A stretch of 64,000 nucleotides of DNA, from assembly GCF_000350225.1 (NCBI RefSeq), contig NW_005179343.1, positions 369,926 to 433,925 of the forward strand. Reading direction: 5' to 3'. This document shows, piece by piece, positions 40,188-51,112 of the stretch (position 1 is its first letter; each line of letters begins with the position of its first letter). Made by a program: the position numbers and the translations under genes. The notes under the pieces were generated by a model. It saw nothing but the letters and a program-made list of their open reading frames with translations. It was not told the DNA's origin and did no database searches. This DNA is from Chondrus crispus. Lineage: Eukaryota > Rhodophyta > Florideophyceae > Gigartinales > Gigartinaceae.

Positions 40188-40324
40188 ATCCTTTCTTAGT
40201 GCTGGCCTGTATTATAGGTCCTTTTCCACTATTGCCCTGAGCCTCGGTGGAAACAGAGCTTCTGTAAGGTGGTTGACAGTCTTCTTTGGATTGTCATCAC
40301 GGAACGTGGCATACCCAACATTTT

Positions 40325-40822
40325 CTAAGGGTTGAAAGTATCTACAACCAGTTGCCGGACTCTCATTCGAGGGTCCTCAATTTTCATAGGCATGCGAAGG
40401 CCCACTAGAGCAGCTTCAATGACACGCGAGTCAGGCTCCTTCTTCCTGACAGTCATTACGACTTCTTTGATAGCTGCCTCGATGTGTGCCGATGTGAGAT
40501 CTACAGACTCTACGCCCGACGCAACAGTGTCGAACATACCCATGAAATGCATTGAGCGTAGCACGTGTGGCTTGATACACACCTTGTGGCTAGCCGTAGT
40601 CATGCTGGGGACTTCTTTTTTGTTTTCATGAACCTCCAGCTCATACTCCTCACGAGCAGAAATAAACTTTATCATTTCCTTTGGGTCGAGGCTTTTCAGG
40701 ACGGAATGTCTTACCACGTTGAAAACAACAGAGTTACCATAATCAACGCCGTCAGCGTCAGCATCATTATCTGAACTCATCTTGATCCCGAGTCCGGTAA
40801 GCTCCCTTAGCAGCCTAGGCAT
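40325..40822 (-). pseudogene. Element A gag N-terminal part
   Basis: Starts MPRLLRELTGLGIKM at 40822, 54 bp from the 5' LTR. About 160 residues with SLDPKEMIKFISAREEYELE, a capsid-type segment. A 1-nt shift at its end leads to FQPLENVGYATFRDD in another phase. Confidence 0.6.
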
Positions 40823-40875
40823 ACACCAAATGATAGTGACCGGAGTGCAAGAGCGGTTCCGCGGGATAGTTTAAA

Positions 40876-41264
40876 CTGTGACCACTAGCACACCCCAACA
40901 CGTTGAAAAGGGACCAATACCAAAGATAACAAACAATTGTGTGGGCACTGATGCCTCTTTAATGTTTCGATCGTCAGCGTACTTATAGCCATTTCGTACC
41001 ACCTCAAGTATGTCGCTGCACTGCTAGCCAGATGCGTGCGATCCTAGGTGCTGGCGTCCCGAAGAGTTCCATTTCGTGTCACTTACTCTTTGGCCATATG
41101 TTGCACACAATATCAACTACCAAACTGAGCAGCACCATATACAGTAGGTACGACCTCAGTAATCTATCACAGCTTACTTGCTGCCAAATCTGGACATCCC
41201 CTTAATTTGCCCCCTCACAAACCTCCTGACAGAAAAGCCTTTCACGAAGTATCTCACGGCCACA
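40876..41264 (-). repeat. Element A 5' LTR
   Basis: 389 bp partner of 23897-24284. It ends GGCCACA and is followed by CTGC, which also precedes the other LTR. Confidence 0.9.
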
Positions 41265-41268
41265 CTGC

Positions 41269-41313
41269 GATGAAAGTTGTGATGTCTTCGTCATGAGGAT
41301 TGGTAGATGTCAT
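41269..41313 (-). pseudogene. Start of the small ORF split by element A
   Basis: ATG at 41313; MTSTNPHDEDITTFIAD continues in frame at 23896 once element A and one copy of CTGC are removed. Confidence 0.5.
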
Positions 41314-41869
41314 GCTGAAGTAGGTGGCGAAATGACAGCAGTAGAATAGAAGAGGTGAGAAAAGAATATAGATGCTGGCGTAGAATAACAACGCAGTAAA
41401 GAAAACAAAGGAGTGAATGTAGATTATGCCGCTTCGCAGTTAAACACAAAACAAAACATAAAAGATTAGAGCAGGATGTCGGTGCAAATAAACACAGGGA
41501 TACAGACGGTGAAGACACTCTGCAAGTAGCCCGGCTGTTTCTTACGACCCGCGGTGAAGACACTCTGCAGGGCGAGACCGTCACCACGGTAGCCAGACCG
41601 TATTCGCGAATGACGGTGAAAAGTTTGAAGAACAAAAGGTAGGTGTATATTGGTAATAACGGTAGTCGATTGATGGGGTACGCATGAGGGCTGGGAGGCT
41701 AAAGTACTGTGCACCGAGGAGCGCAGTGAGTTCACCACGACGGGGGATTAACCAAGGGAAATGTAATCCAACAAGTCATTTATAGGGAAAGCACGAAGTA
41801 TCTTTCGATGAAATCAAATTAAGGCTTTGGACAAAGGAGCGAGCATGCACTGTCCCAGAACGGATGGGC
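41314..41869. other. No gene recognised
   Basis: Contains a short direct repeat (CGGTGAAGACACTCTGCA near 41509 and 41551). No frame I would call. Confidence 0.4.
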
Positions 41870-41875
41870 TTTATT
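41870..41875 (-). terminator. Polyadenylation signal AATAAA
   Basis: AATAAA on the minus strand immediately after the TGA predicted for the spliced secreted-protein gene. Confidence 0.45.
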
Positions 41876-42408
41876 TCATGGCGGTAAGGAATAATCCAAA
41901 AAATCCTGCTTGTTGTCTTGCTTTCTCAGACGGTGACAGCTGGACTTTTGGGGAATCCTTACTACAGCATCTACGCACTCACCTCAGGGGTCGGGACCGG
42001 AACGAGGAAGCCGATATCATTGCGACCACCGCAGATGATAACTTGCTCACCAATGCAAAAGGCCCTGCGGTCTGCGTTCACACAACGGCAACGCGGAAGC
42101 AACAGCCTCACGCAACGGATGATCCTGGGTACGATCCTCCTGTCGGCGGCGGGGCGGTTGCATGGAGTCTTAATCGTGGAGACTTGACGAATACCGCTGA
42201 GGGTGATAGTCGAAACGATGGTGCTGGTGCGACCGGGCATGTTACCATTCCTTCCGCGAGAGCATCCAATAGTCGAGGATGTGCTCCTGACACGTAGAAC
42301 ACCGCATCTCATGCGGTCCGTGGCTGAGAGGGCTTCAGCGGCATCGTCAGAGAGTGCGTAGGCACAAGCGACGAGAACGAAGAAGACGACATACTTGAAG
42401 GCGTTCAT
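41876..42408 (-). CDS. Small secreted Cys-rich protein, probable two-exon gene
   Basis: ATG 42408 gives MNAFKYVVFFVLVACAYA, a clear signal peptide with likely cleavage after AYA. The mature part has about nine Cys (RCRCVNADRRAFCIG, VIICGG). Unspliced, it stops at TAG 41971. However, GAG|GTGAGT at 41982 is a good donor, and an acceptor CAG ending at 41906 would add DFLDYSLPP and a TGA at 41876-41878. That gives exon 1 42408-41983, a 77-bp intron and exon 2 41905-41876, about 151 residues. AATAAA at 41875-41870 overlaps the stop region. A TATA box lies about 95 bp upstream. Function unknown; secretion or a cell-wall role is inferred only from the signal peptide. Confidence 0.55.
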
Positions 42409-42500
42409 GATGTGTGCTGGCTGTTGGAGAACGAAGAAGTGCTAGAGGTTATGGCTGAGAGGTGATGGAGAGAACAAAACCGTGTGGGGGTTGATGGAGC

Positions 42501-42508
42501 TATTTATA
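42501..42508 (-). promoter_or_regulatory. TATA box of the secreted-protein gene
   Basis: TATAAATA on the minus strand, about 93 bp before the ATG at 42408. This places the transcription start near 42475 and leaves a 5' leader of about 65 bases. Confidence 0.5.
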
Positions 42509-42514
42509 CAAACA

Positions 42515-45500
42515 GAAAACGACGGTTTTGCAACTTGATAGTTTTGTAGATGATGCAGACGAGAAGAACGATTATCTCCTACACGTACTGAGCTAGATCT
42601 GGTTTCAATGCGATGTACTCTAGATGTGCCTTCTATGCATAAAGCAAATCCAACTGAAAATCGCCCACCACAAGATGCCATTGTCGCGGTGTGACTAAAC
42701 CCTATGAGAAGTTCGTGCGAGCATCTGCTCACGAGAAACGTTTTAGGGTGGGGAGCGGGGGGAGCAAGAGCTGTGTGGGTCGCAATTGGATGCAAGGCCA
42801 AGGGTCCAAGTAAGGGACGAATGCTTTTGGGTTGTGACAATTTTCATACCAAAATTAATGGCTGCCAATTGATTCCGTCGGCAGCTACTACCGTATGAAA
42901 TGATCTCTGCATAGGAGAGAAATCAAGCCACCGTCTGTCTCTTCATAGCTGTCATCTTCGCTGTCATCTTCGGACTGTTTGTTATGCTCATCTCATGACA
43001 TGCTCCCGAATGATAGCAGCTGCGGCGAGCTGTCAATCGTCAACAAGCTACAATGCTCTGGGGCCATAGAGTATTGGGAGGGGGCAAACGCCTCGCCATG
43101 CTCCAGCGAAGCATATGAAAAACAAAAAGCTAAATAAATGAGATTTTCTAGTGGGCAATGAACTAATAAAACACCGCATCATACTGTTTCGAAGCGCGAG
43201 ATATTTAGGAGGAGGAGCTCTGAAGATACTCTCCAGTACTCGTAGATGACTCCATGGCAAGATGGGGCTGACCTCTCTCAAACTTCCAAGGTGTATATTC
43301 TCATACATGGTTCACCGGAAGCATCGATGACAGGATTTTCTGAAAAGGTGACAGAAGTTCCGAAGACATCGAACATTAATTGTGACTCTCCTTGACCAAC
43401 GAGAACTTCCAATGTAATTTTCCTACAATACATAACCACCACGGTTGTCGATCCCTACAAATTACCCTTTCAGGACAACAAGCAGAAAGCAAAACATGTC
43501 AAGAATGTGTGATGGAGTCTTGTTGTCAGTAACTGAATGTATTGCACAGTTGTTGCCTTGTAATCTGAAGTGCTGTTTAGGATAGACCATTTTCATGCTT
43601 TTTGACTCTCTTTTTCATGCAGTCTTGCCTGTACGGGCAAAAAGTGGGCATACAGAGAGGACTCGCCCAATAGTGCCGAATTGAGTAATTCCACGAGTGA
43701 GTAATGCAGGGGTTTTTCGGTGAACACAGGTTGTCATACCTTTCATTGCTGTTAGACACCTGTCGTAGACGGGGACGCGGCCGCGAAGATGCCCAACAGT
43801 GAACGGATCATCCTTTCCAACAGACCCCACAGATCCTCTCCGTCTTACTCCAGTGACACGCAAGGGCACCGACACAACCACAACACAGCATGAAAGACGA
43901 GTGCAGATGGAACCAAAGGGATAGAATCAAATGAGTGTGTTATTCCAGGTTTTGAGGAAGTAACTGCCTGCTTTACGGGAGTGGAGGAAATGGTGAACAA
44001 TTCGGGTATCGAGGATGCAGTTTGTCATTTGCACCGTGCAAAGCGCGAGTTGCTAACTGCACACGCTGAGCAGAGTCGTTCCGAGAGGCGCCAGACGCTT
44101 GTAAACGAGTATTTTGTGTGACCCCATTCATTAGTGCAAGATGCGAGTATTGCATGTTGTTGGAACCTTGCATGGGGGTGCACTACTCGGTGTGGTTGAC
44201 TGTACTGTACATTCTGACCAGTTCTCAGTTTATATTTTTCGCCTTTTCGCAGTGGGTAGCGAGACACACCTCACGCACATCGCGAAAAACATCCGTACGT
44301 GTATAGAAAGAAACAATCGCAAAACCCAAGAAGGCCAGGGTTGTAACCAATACGCAGATGTAGGAACTCGACATCCTGATTGCACAAGTTCGAGACCCTT
44401 TAAAGCAATTTTCAGTTTCTCTCGCTCTTGAAAATGGCGCTCTATGTTTCTTGTGATGAAAACAAGAAAGCAGAGGCCCTTTTACCGATAAGGGTTTTCT
44501 CCAACAGCCTTGAGAAACACATTTGATTGCATTGGAGTCCTTGAGCGGTCTCTTTTTGTGTACTGTAGGTACAGTAGCTATGCTACTTTGGAAGAACTTT
44601 ACTTCGTTTACTACCACTCAGCCTTTCAACATCACTGACAGTCAAGATATCGGAAGCGTCTTCAAGCAGTCGTGAATTCCAGTCATTTCAGGCTTTTAGT
44701 CAGCCTTAAGCGTTAAACTGTTACAAGCTATGAGGAAAAGTATCGGCATTTTGTGGTTTCTGGTAATACTGTATTGCCCGGGCCGGTTTGATCTGCCCCT
44801 TGGTCTCATCAAGTACACGTGCTCCATATATGAAGGCTCTGCAATTATGAAAATGTTTGACTGACTTGTATAAATAGCAAGTTCCACTAAAGCATAGAGC
44901 GGATTTGTGCGCAAAACTAATATTCTGAAACTAAAACGTATGCTGATTTCCGGGTAAAAGACGATGCCCGCAGAAAAGGGTGACATTTGATTTTAGATGA
45001 CATGCATCGGGCACTACGGAAGAAGGTTTTTAGTCAGGGGAGATTTTCCCATTTACTATGTCCTTCTTTAAAAATGAATTATCGTATCATGGTTGCATGT
45101 TGTAAACCTTGGGGGAGTCGATGTATTCGTGAGAATGGTAACCCTTTACTTTGAGCTTGCCGTAGGCTTATTAAATACACTTCCCGGCGTATACTAAACG
45201 AAAGGCCCTCTCCTGTACAAGGAGAATGCTGACTAAAAATGCATGTAAATCTTAGGGAGTCATCTGACCAACTGCGCTCGCTTTGGTGACCAACTGTCAC
45301 TCACTCCTATAATACTACCACCATCATGATCCCTTGGACCGTTATACAATGAGTAAGGGTCTACAATGTGAGGTGAAATAAAAAAGCATACAGAACAGTG
45401 ACGAAGAAGTACTAGCTTGAAGGCGCAGGTTTTGAAAACGTCATAAAACAGCAGACAAGTAAACTGCTTCGAGCATGCTTGTCATATGTATTGAACAAGG

Positions 45501-46648
45501 TACGAACTCTTCGTAATATTTGTCTTTTGGAGCTCTCTTTCATAGGGTGCCCAAAAGGCATATTTTGTGGCGAGAACAGTACGGAAGATATAGTTTCTCC
45601 AAGGCCTGAGAAAGAGAGAGCGGTTTGAATTTTTGAAGTGTCGTGTTTGTGCATGGCGGACCTTCGTCTGTGTCTCGTTAATGAATTTTTAGATCTATGG
45701 GAACCATAGCTCTGGGCACAGAACAGCTTGAACGTTCCTTCAACCCCAAGCCTCTTGCTTCGTAAGATGAGTGTAATCAATTCTTGATAAAGGAAAGAAT
45801 GAAGGGCATTGAGATACAGTATTTTGGTTTACTTTGTGATGCATTAATTTTCCCAATGCGATACGTCTTCTGATACTGGAAGAGGAGAAACTTCTACTAG
45901 GGAAATAGATGCCGCCGGATCCAACTGCCATTCGGCCCTTGTCATACCGAATGCAAACACTGTCCAGCGGGTAAAATATAACGGAAATAGATGGTTTTGC
46001 AGTGAGCCAAGACGATCCAGCGGCTCCCATGACCCTGTTTCCGGTGTTTTCAAGAACGGCCCCTGGGGCCCGTGAATGGCATGCGCACTCCAATTCGAGA
46101 GAGCGGCCCCCCTCCAAGAACCCTTCATGCAAGCCTACCAGAAGCGCCCATGCAGGCCGGCACCGGTGCCAAGGCCTCTGAAGAAATGCAGTCACGCACC
46201 CGAAATGAAGCAGAGGGAGGGGCGTGACATAGCATTGTTAGTAAAAACGAGACCATTTTGCATCGAAACAGCTGGTCTTGAAGCAAACACGCCCAAAAAC
46301 CTATTTCACGTCTTGAATCAGGGTACAAGATACCCAAAAATGGCCTCCTTTTCAGAAATGAACAACATCAGAGAAACACGACATACCATGCCTCGGTATG
46401 GAAAAGGGTGCATATGGTAAATGTGCGGAGAGCGCACCTCGGAAAACTATTCTGGACTATATGCGCTAGAAAATAAATAAAATGGTATATTGCACAGAAA
46501 GAATTTTCTAAGAACCACTTGTACTCGATAAATATTCCAAGGATACGTTGTAACGCAAACCAGTTCAAAGGCGAAACTTTACGTTTGCAGAAATCAACAA
46601 AGGAACGAAATGGATTTTAGTTGTGGCAGACTACGCAATGGACAAAGT
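42515..46648. other. 4.1-kb stretch with no recognisable gene
   Basis: Both strands hold only short frames of ordinary composition. A possible small membrane-anchored peptide starts at 44374 (minus, MSSSYICVLVTTLAFLGFA), but no homology, promoter or 3' signal supports it. No tandem array or TE motif seen. Confidence 0.35.
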
Positions 46649-48190
46649 TCACCTCTTCACATAGAGTGTGTCACTACTTTCGCCACTACAATTATCTACA
46701 GTTGTGCTCTTCACATTTTCCATGACCCAATTGGTAATCTTTGTAAAGGTCTCGGAGACGTCATCGTGGGTAAACAGCCATCTTTGGCGAGAGGAAACAA
46801 GATGCATTCCCTTATTCTTCTTTCGTCTTGTATCATTACTTCTTTGAACAACGCGCGCCGCCTTGTCAGCAACACCATTCAAGTATCCGTCCTTTAGGCT
46901 CTTCGCAACATGCGTTTGCACATAATACCCACAATCAACGCCGCCAGGTGGCTGCGGGCCGTTCACTAACACCATGGATGTCTTATAGAAATGAGCAACA
47001 GGTTTCCAAGCACTCTCGAAAACTTTCAGTTCCATCTCATCTAGCTCTGTGACGGCATTATCCCTACTGTACTCATATTTTAAACAACTTCTTGTCTTCA
47101 TGACTTTCGCGGTCTCGCGCTTGGACTTTGCCCAAGTTATATACAGCAGAGTGTAAAGAAACTGGAAGCCAGACTCAAATCTGGCGTATCCCCACGCCTT
47201 CGTCATGCTGTCGGGAATCAGCACCTGAGGGTCGTCCAATCCAATCGCCTCTGCTAAATCCGTGGTTTTAGGGAGGCCTTTAGAAGAAGCCTGCATTTCC
47301 ATTACCTTAGTGAACACCGTCCCAATGTTTCGTATAGCGACGGTGACGTAGTGACTAACATTTCCGATAGATTTCCCAGGTAGCAATAGAGCCCCGACGA
47401 ACCACTCCGTCGCGGGTGGGATGGGCACGTCATGCTTCAACAACAGAACCAAACGCTGTGCTCTTCGACTCTTCGCTCGGAAACCAGACTTGTACCCCGC
47501 ATGTATGTCAAAAATGAAAGGGTTGGGGTGAATGGTTACTGTTTTGCTCCGTCCAGTGCCAAGTATGTCGAGCTCAGCAATGCACCGTAGACCAACCTCC
47601 ATAGATGTATCCGTTTGCAATTCCTTCATGACGTGGACAAATGGCATGTAGTCCTTCTTTCGCAGAATAAGACTGGGGCTCAAGCCAGAAAGGACGGCAG
47701 TGAAATTCTCAGGGACCGCCTGTCCGTCGCCTACAGAAGGGGTTTTTTCCGGAGATAGAGTATCATCGGAACTTTCATCTGAAATGTACTTGACCTGACA
47801 AACGTCTCCAGTTTCCTTCGCAGCAAGCGAATTCGGAGGTAGCATTTCCTCCGAGAGAGTGGCTGGAGCTCTTTTCCGTTTCTTCCCGACGCGATCTTCA
47901 TCATCCCTACTACTTTTGACTCCTTCAGTAGCTTTAAAATACTTATCAATGTCGACGTCGGCGAGGTCTGGTCCGAATTGCATAGTCACCCAGTCAGGAA
48001 GTCGGGCTGCGTAGTACTCCAGTGCGTCAACCCATTTCACCGGTGAGTTATCCTCGCGTGATGCTTCCAAGGACGCCCACTCGGCATGGCCCTTCAACAA
48101 ACGAGACACAGCCCCGCTGTTCAGGCGCCTACCGCGCTGGAGACGAAAGGCTTCTGCCAGCATGGCTTCCCTTGGCATTACATTATTCAT
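46649..48190 (-). CDS. Unknown nuclear-type protein with a Ulp1-like cysteine motif
   Basis: About 513 residues from ATG 48190 (MNNVMPREAM); the frame opens at 48205. KKRKR near residue 105 is a likely nuclear signal, followed by an acidic Ser-rich linker. Near residue 420, PQPPGGVDCGYYVQTHV resembles the P-Q-Q-x-N-G-x-D-C-G-x-x-V signature around the catalytic Cys of Ulp1/SENP (C48) proteases. SHYVTVAI near 280 could be the His block (H-W-V-L-V-V). The His-Cys distance is longer than usual and no clear Asp follows the His, so protease activity is uncertain. CACTA- and Mutator-like transposons often carry such genes. Ends in TGA. Confidence 0.45.
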   Translation of the reverse strand: MNNVMPREAMLAEAFRLQRGRRLNSGAVSRLLKGHAEWASLEASREDNSPVKWVDALEYYAARLPDWVTMQFGPDLADVDIDKYFKATEGVKSSRDDEDRVGKKRKRAPATLSEEMLPPNSLAAKETGDVCQVKYISDESSDDTLSPEKTPSVGDGQAVPENFTAVLSGLSPSLILRKKDYMPFVHVMKELQTDTSMEVGLRCIAELDILGTGRSKTVTIHPNPFIFDIHAGYKSGFRAKSRRAQRLVLLLKHDVPIPPATEWFVGALLLPGKSIGNVSHYVTVAIRNIGTVFTKVMEMQASSKGLPKTTDLAEAIGLDDPQVLIPDSMTKAWGYARFESGFQFLYTLLYITWAKSKRETAKVMKTRSCLKYEYSRDNAVTELDEMELKVFESAWKPVAHFYKTSMVLVNGPQPPGGVDCGYYVQTHVAKSLKDGYLNGVADKAARVVQRSNDTRRKKNKGMHLVSSRQRWLFTHDDVSETFTKITNWVMENVKSTTVDNCSGESSDTLYVKR

Positions 48191-48314
48191 TGCGGAGAAG
48201 AACAATCTTTCAGAAGTGATGGAGGAACTGTGGAAGCAATAGTGGCCACGAAAATATATAAGAGAATATACCTGTGAAATTCACTTTCCAGACAATCTGC
48301 GATAATTAGACTTT

Positions 48315-49756
48315 TCAGAGATTTTTGAAAGTTCGATTGCGACTCTTTTCGGGGCACCGGGGGTAACCTGTTGAAGACAGATGGGAGCCCGAGTTTGGTT
48401 GCTGGTGGCTGCGGGATGAGCGCGCTCGGGAAAGCGCCTTAGGAGCGCCTACAACATCAAGATCGCCGACTTTGGCATTACCAGCCTCAACCGCCTGGGA
48501 AAGCTCGTGACTGAAAAAGCACCCAGTGCCTTCAATCATCAAAAACAGCTCCATGAGCCCGATGGAAACGTGGAGGGAATCGACGCCTGCGACGACGACC
48601 CCGTTCCGCTCGCCGGACCCTGTTTCGAGGTTCTTCACCGTCGCAAGCGCTCCGCCGGGAAGTATTGAGAGCTTGTCTTTCGGCGCGATGGTGCCGCATC
48701 GTAGCCGTCCGGTAACAGCGCCGTTGTCGCCTAGGGTGGTGCTCCGGAAGAAGTAGGACACAATCAGCCCCGTCGGCTGCACACTGACCACGGCGAGATG
48801 CGAAGCGTCTGCGCTTGGTAAACTTTCAATGGCCTCTAGCACGCTCGGTCCCTGGTACCACTTCAGCAGTGGGCGTTCCGCGTCCGACCTTTTAATCAGG
48901 TTGGCCCCCGAGCGACCTGAGGCCGCTACAAATAACACAGACTTGTTCATCTTCCATCCATTCCCTCTCAAAAAGTCCTCGACCGCCTTGGCAACCATTT
49001 TAAACCTCTCCTCCTCAAAATTTACGATGTCCATATTATTCACCACCATGATCAGTCGGCTAACCCCCGTGGAATTGAGCACGAGAGTGTGCTCCTTGGT
49101 CTGACCGTCCTCCGAAAAGCCCTACTCAAACTCGCCAGGCGAAGCGTCAACCACCAGCAAAGCCGCAGACGCTTGTGTCGCGCCTAAGATCATGGCCGGC
49201 ACGAAGTCGCGATGCTTTGGTGCATCAATCATGGCATACGTCCTTGCGTTCCGTCCCTCCGTTTTAAAGACCCTGGTGGCAATATCAATCGTGCCACCGC
49301 GCTTCCGTTCCACCGCATCCTCATTCGTCCCCCATCGCGTTCTGGTCCTGCTCCTTTCTCCGCTGCTTCCGCATGCCCCACCTGTCCCTTCTTGCAAGCG
49401 CAACATATGCCCTAACAATCGGCCATCTCTCCGCTGCCTCGTGCACATCCCTTCGCTCACCCGTCGCGGGCGGGGCACTCTGTACACCGGGAGAGCCGAC
49501 CCGCAGCTCAATCCCGGGTAGAGGTGCCGCCGCCCAGGCCGACGTGCACCCCTCAAGCGGAGCGCCGCTTGGGGGCACTGCCGTGGCTGGGCGCTGGTGA
49601 TGTCGGGACGTCAGCACGGGCGCAGTCGAGGGCTCGGTGATCTATGACGTCAACCTGTCCAGCCTGGGCACCTGCTATCTCAACCGGAGCACCAGCCACC
49701 CCCCGAGTGCCTGCTATTTCAGCCTGACCACCTGCCCTCCCTCTTGCTGCGGCCAT
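48315..49756 (-). pseudogene. HBS1/EF1A-family translational GTPase, broken
   Basis: Reads from about ATG 49756 with frameshifts in the N-terminal third, where only LLGHMLRLQ and RKQRRKEQDQNAMGDE recall the P-loop helix and switch region. From 49290 it is clear: KRGGTIDIATRVFKTE, MIDAPKHRDFVPAMILGATQ, ALLVVDASPGEFE, then a TAG at 49122-49124, then GQTKEHTLVLNSTGVSRLIM, VVNNMDIVNFEEERF, LKWYQGPSVLEAIESLP. The G3 motif DAPGH has become DAPKH and G4 NKMD has become NNMD, so it could not bind GTP normally. The domain order and insert pattern favour HBS1/eRF3-like over EF1A. C-terminal domain III decays after 48400. Confidence 0.75.
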
Positions 49757-50731
49757 CTTCCGCCTCCGGATGCTGCGGCGCGGGCTGCCCGCCGTTTTTT
49801 CTTTTGTGTAGGCGGCTCCGCACGCAGCGCCATGGTGCGACGACGAGAAGGCTACTCTTGAGAGCCTGCTTTTATTTATTAGTGACCCTATTATTATAGG
49901 GTTACGTACCGCATATGGGACGCGTACACGCGCGTCCCATGTGCGGTACGTAACCCAGCCTGCGACGCCGATGATAGGGAGTGTCACGCACGCGCCCTCC
50001 GACGGGCCACGCGAAATCGTAACTTGTGCGTGTGTGTGGACGCGTGGCGACCTGCGTGTGCGTGTGGACGCGGCCGTGTGGACCCGTCGGGGCGTACGTG
50101 GCGTAGCCCCTAGCTGCCCGCGTCCGATGGGATATGGGCCAGGGGACGGACAGGCGGGCAGGGCGTCTGTGTATCCGAGAGCTCCCGTGGTGGATGTGGT
50201 GGTGAGGAAGCAGAGCTGGCAGGAGCGGATGCAAAGTTAGCCGGACGGGACGAAGGAGGAGTTTCCGAGATGGGCTTCGGACGTAGAGGGCCGTGCAAAT
50301 AGGGACGGTTGGTTGCGAGAGGACGAGGTTGTGTTGTTCAACAAGGCGGATGGAAAAGGTGTTTGGGGGCGGGAAAACGATGAAGCCGAGGATTTGTCGG
50401 GAATTGGCTGTATTTAAATTTCAGTTTTTGCGCAGCGCGTCTCTTTGCGCCCGAGCTTGCCGAGGTGCTCGTCGGAGTGCCGCTGCATGTCTTCGGGCGC
50501 CCCGCGCGTTGCGGGCGGCGCGCCGCCATAGCGTCGGCCGGCAGCTTCGCCTTGCGCAAGAGCGCCGACGTGTCCGCACTCCGCTCGCCGACTCCCTCAC
50601 ATCCCCGACCCGCCTCACATGTGCCCTTCGTCTATCCCGTCCTCCGCCCGCGCCCCCGGTCAACATACCGACACCTTCACAACCGCCCCCGCCATCATCC
50701 CTCGATGCCCTAGACCCATCCACAACATCCC
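49757..50731. other. GC-rich spacer with a strong hairpin
   Basis: Holds the 58-bp hairpin at 49899-49956 and GC-rich sequence without a convincing protein. The Pro/Arg-rich frames at 50293-50781 look like chance products of composition. Confidence 0.35.
49899..49956. repeat. Hairpin with 26-bp arms and 6-nt loop
   Basis: Left arm starts GGGTTACGTACCGCA, right arm ends TGCGGTACGTAACCC, loop TACACG at 49925-49930, with one mismatch in 26 pairs. It lies just upstream of the HBS1-like pseudogene. Confidence 0.9.
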
Positions 50732-51112
50732 ATGTCGTCAAACCAGGGAATGATGCCTACTGTGGGTGGAGTCCCGTTTGAACTCAATGTCTACGATCCT
50801 CAGCACTCCGACAATCCGGACGCCGTGCTCGCCATTAACTGGTATCTATACGTCGTCGGCATGGGGCTATATCACTCGGGCGTCTCCATTTGCGGAAATG
50901 AGTATTGCTAAGGCGGACACGCGGATGACGACACAGGCGTCTTTGAAGTCGTCCCGCGGAAGGCCCCCGATGCGAAGTTTAGGCAGAAAGTCTTTGTAGG
51001 GAGTACCAGTCTTGACCCGCAGCAGGTATGGACACCTGGCTTTGACAAGCTCTGACATCAGAGCTTGTCAAGGCCATGGCCCACGTGTGGAGTGGCAACT
51101 CGTATAACTTAT
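50732..51112 (+). pseudogene. DeSI/PPPDE-type isopeptidase, broken
   Basis: ATG 50732. The frame reads GVPFELNVYDPQHSDN, YVVGMGLYHSGVSICGNEYC, then TAA (50909-50911), then GGHADDDTGVFEVVPRK, FRQKVFVGSTSLDPQQV. This is the PPPDE fold of deSUMOylating isopeptidases; the His of YHSGV is the expected catalytic His. After a palindromic stretch (51042-51071) the frame resumes as ELVKAMAHVWSGNSYNLLTR near 51062-51112, followed by GTAAGT, a possible donor. The NCNHF block with the catalytic Cys is not intact downstream. Dead copy. Confidence 0.7.
51042..51071. repeat. 14-bp-arm palindrome inside the DeSI pseudogene
   Basis: TTGACAAGCTCTGA, CA, TCAGAGCTTGTCAA: perfect arms with a 2-nt spacer. The right arm belongs to the LVKAMAHVW coding stretch, so the left arm looks like an inverted copy made at this spot. 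Confidence 0.9.

Larger units (their letters stand above)
23897..41264 (-). mobile_element. Gypsy element A (minus), split by elements B and C
   Basis: Direct repeats 23897-24284 and 40876-41264 (TGTGACC...GGCCACA) are its LTRs. CTGC immediately outside both (23893-23896 and 41265-41268) is a 4-bp target duplication. Inside, on the minus strand from right to left, are gag, zinc knuckle, protease, reverse transcriptase, RNase H, integrase and a chromodomain-like tail. Without the 11.2-kb C insert and the 607-bp B insert plus duplications, A is close to 5.6 kb. Several frameshifts and nonsense codons make it defective. Confidence 0.85.

Noticed and set aside
40325..40327. TAG at the end of the element A gag frame as a further nonsense codon
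   Set aside because: The coding sense leaves this phase one base earlier (FQPLENVGYATFRDD in another phase), so the TAG lies in the wrong frame.
44225..44374. 49-residue minus frame with a membrane segment (MSSSYICVLVTTLAFLGFA)
   Set aside because: Short, without promoter, 3' signal or homology; hydrophobic segments of this size arise by chance.
50293..50781. 162-residue Arg/Pro/Ala-rich plus frame
   Set aside because: Composition-driven, and it overlaps the start of the DeSI-like frame in a different phase.
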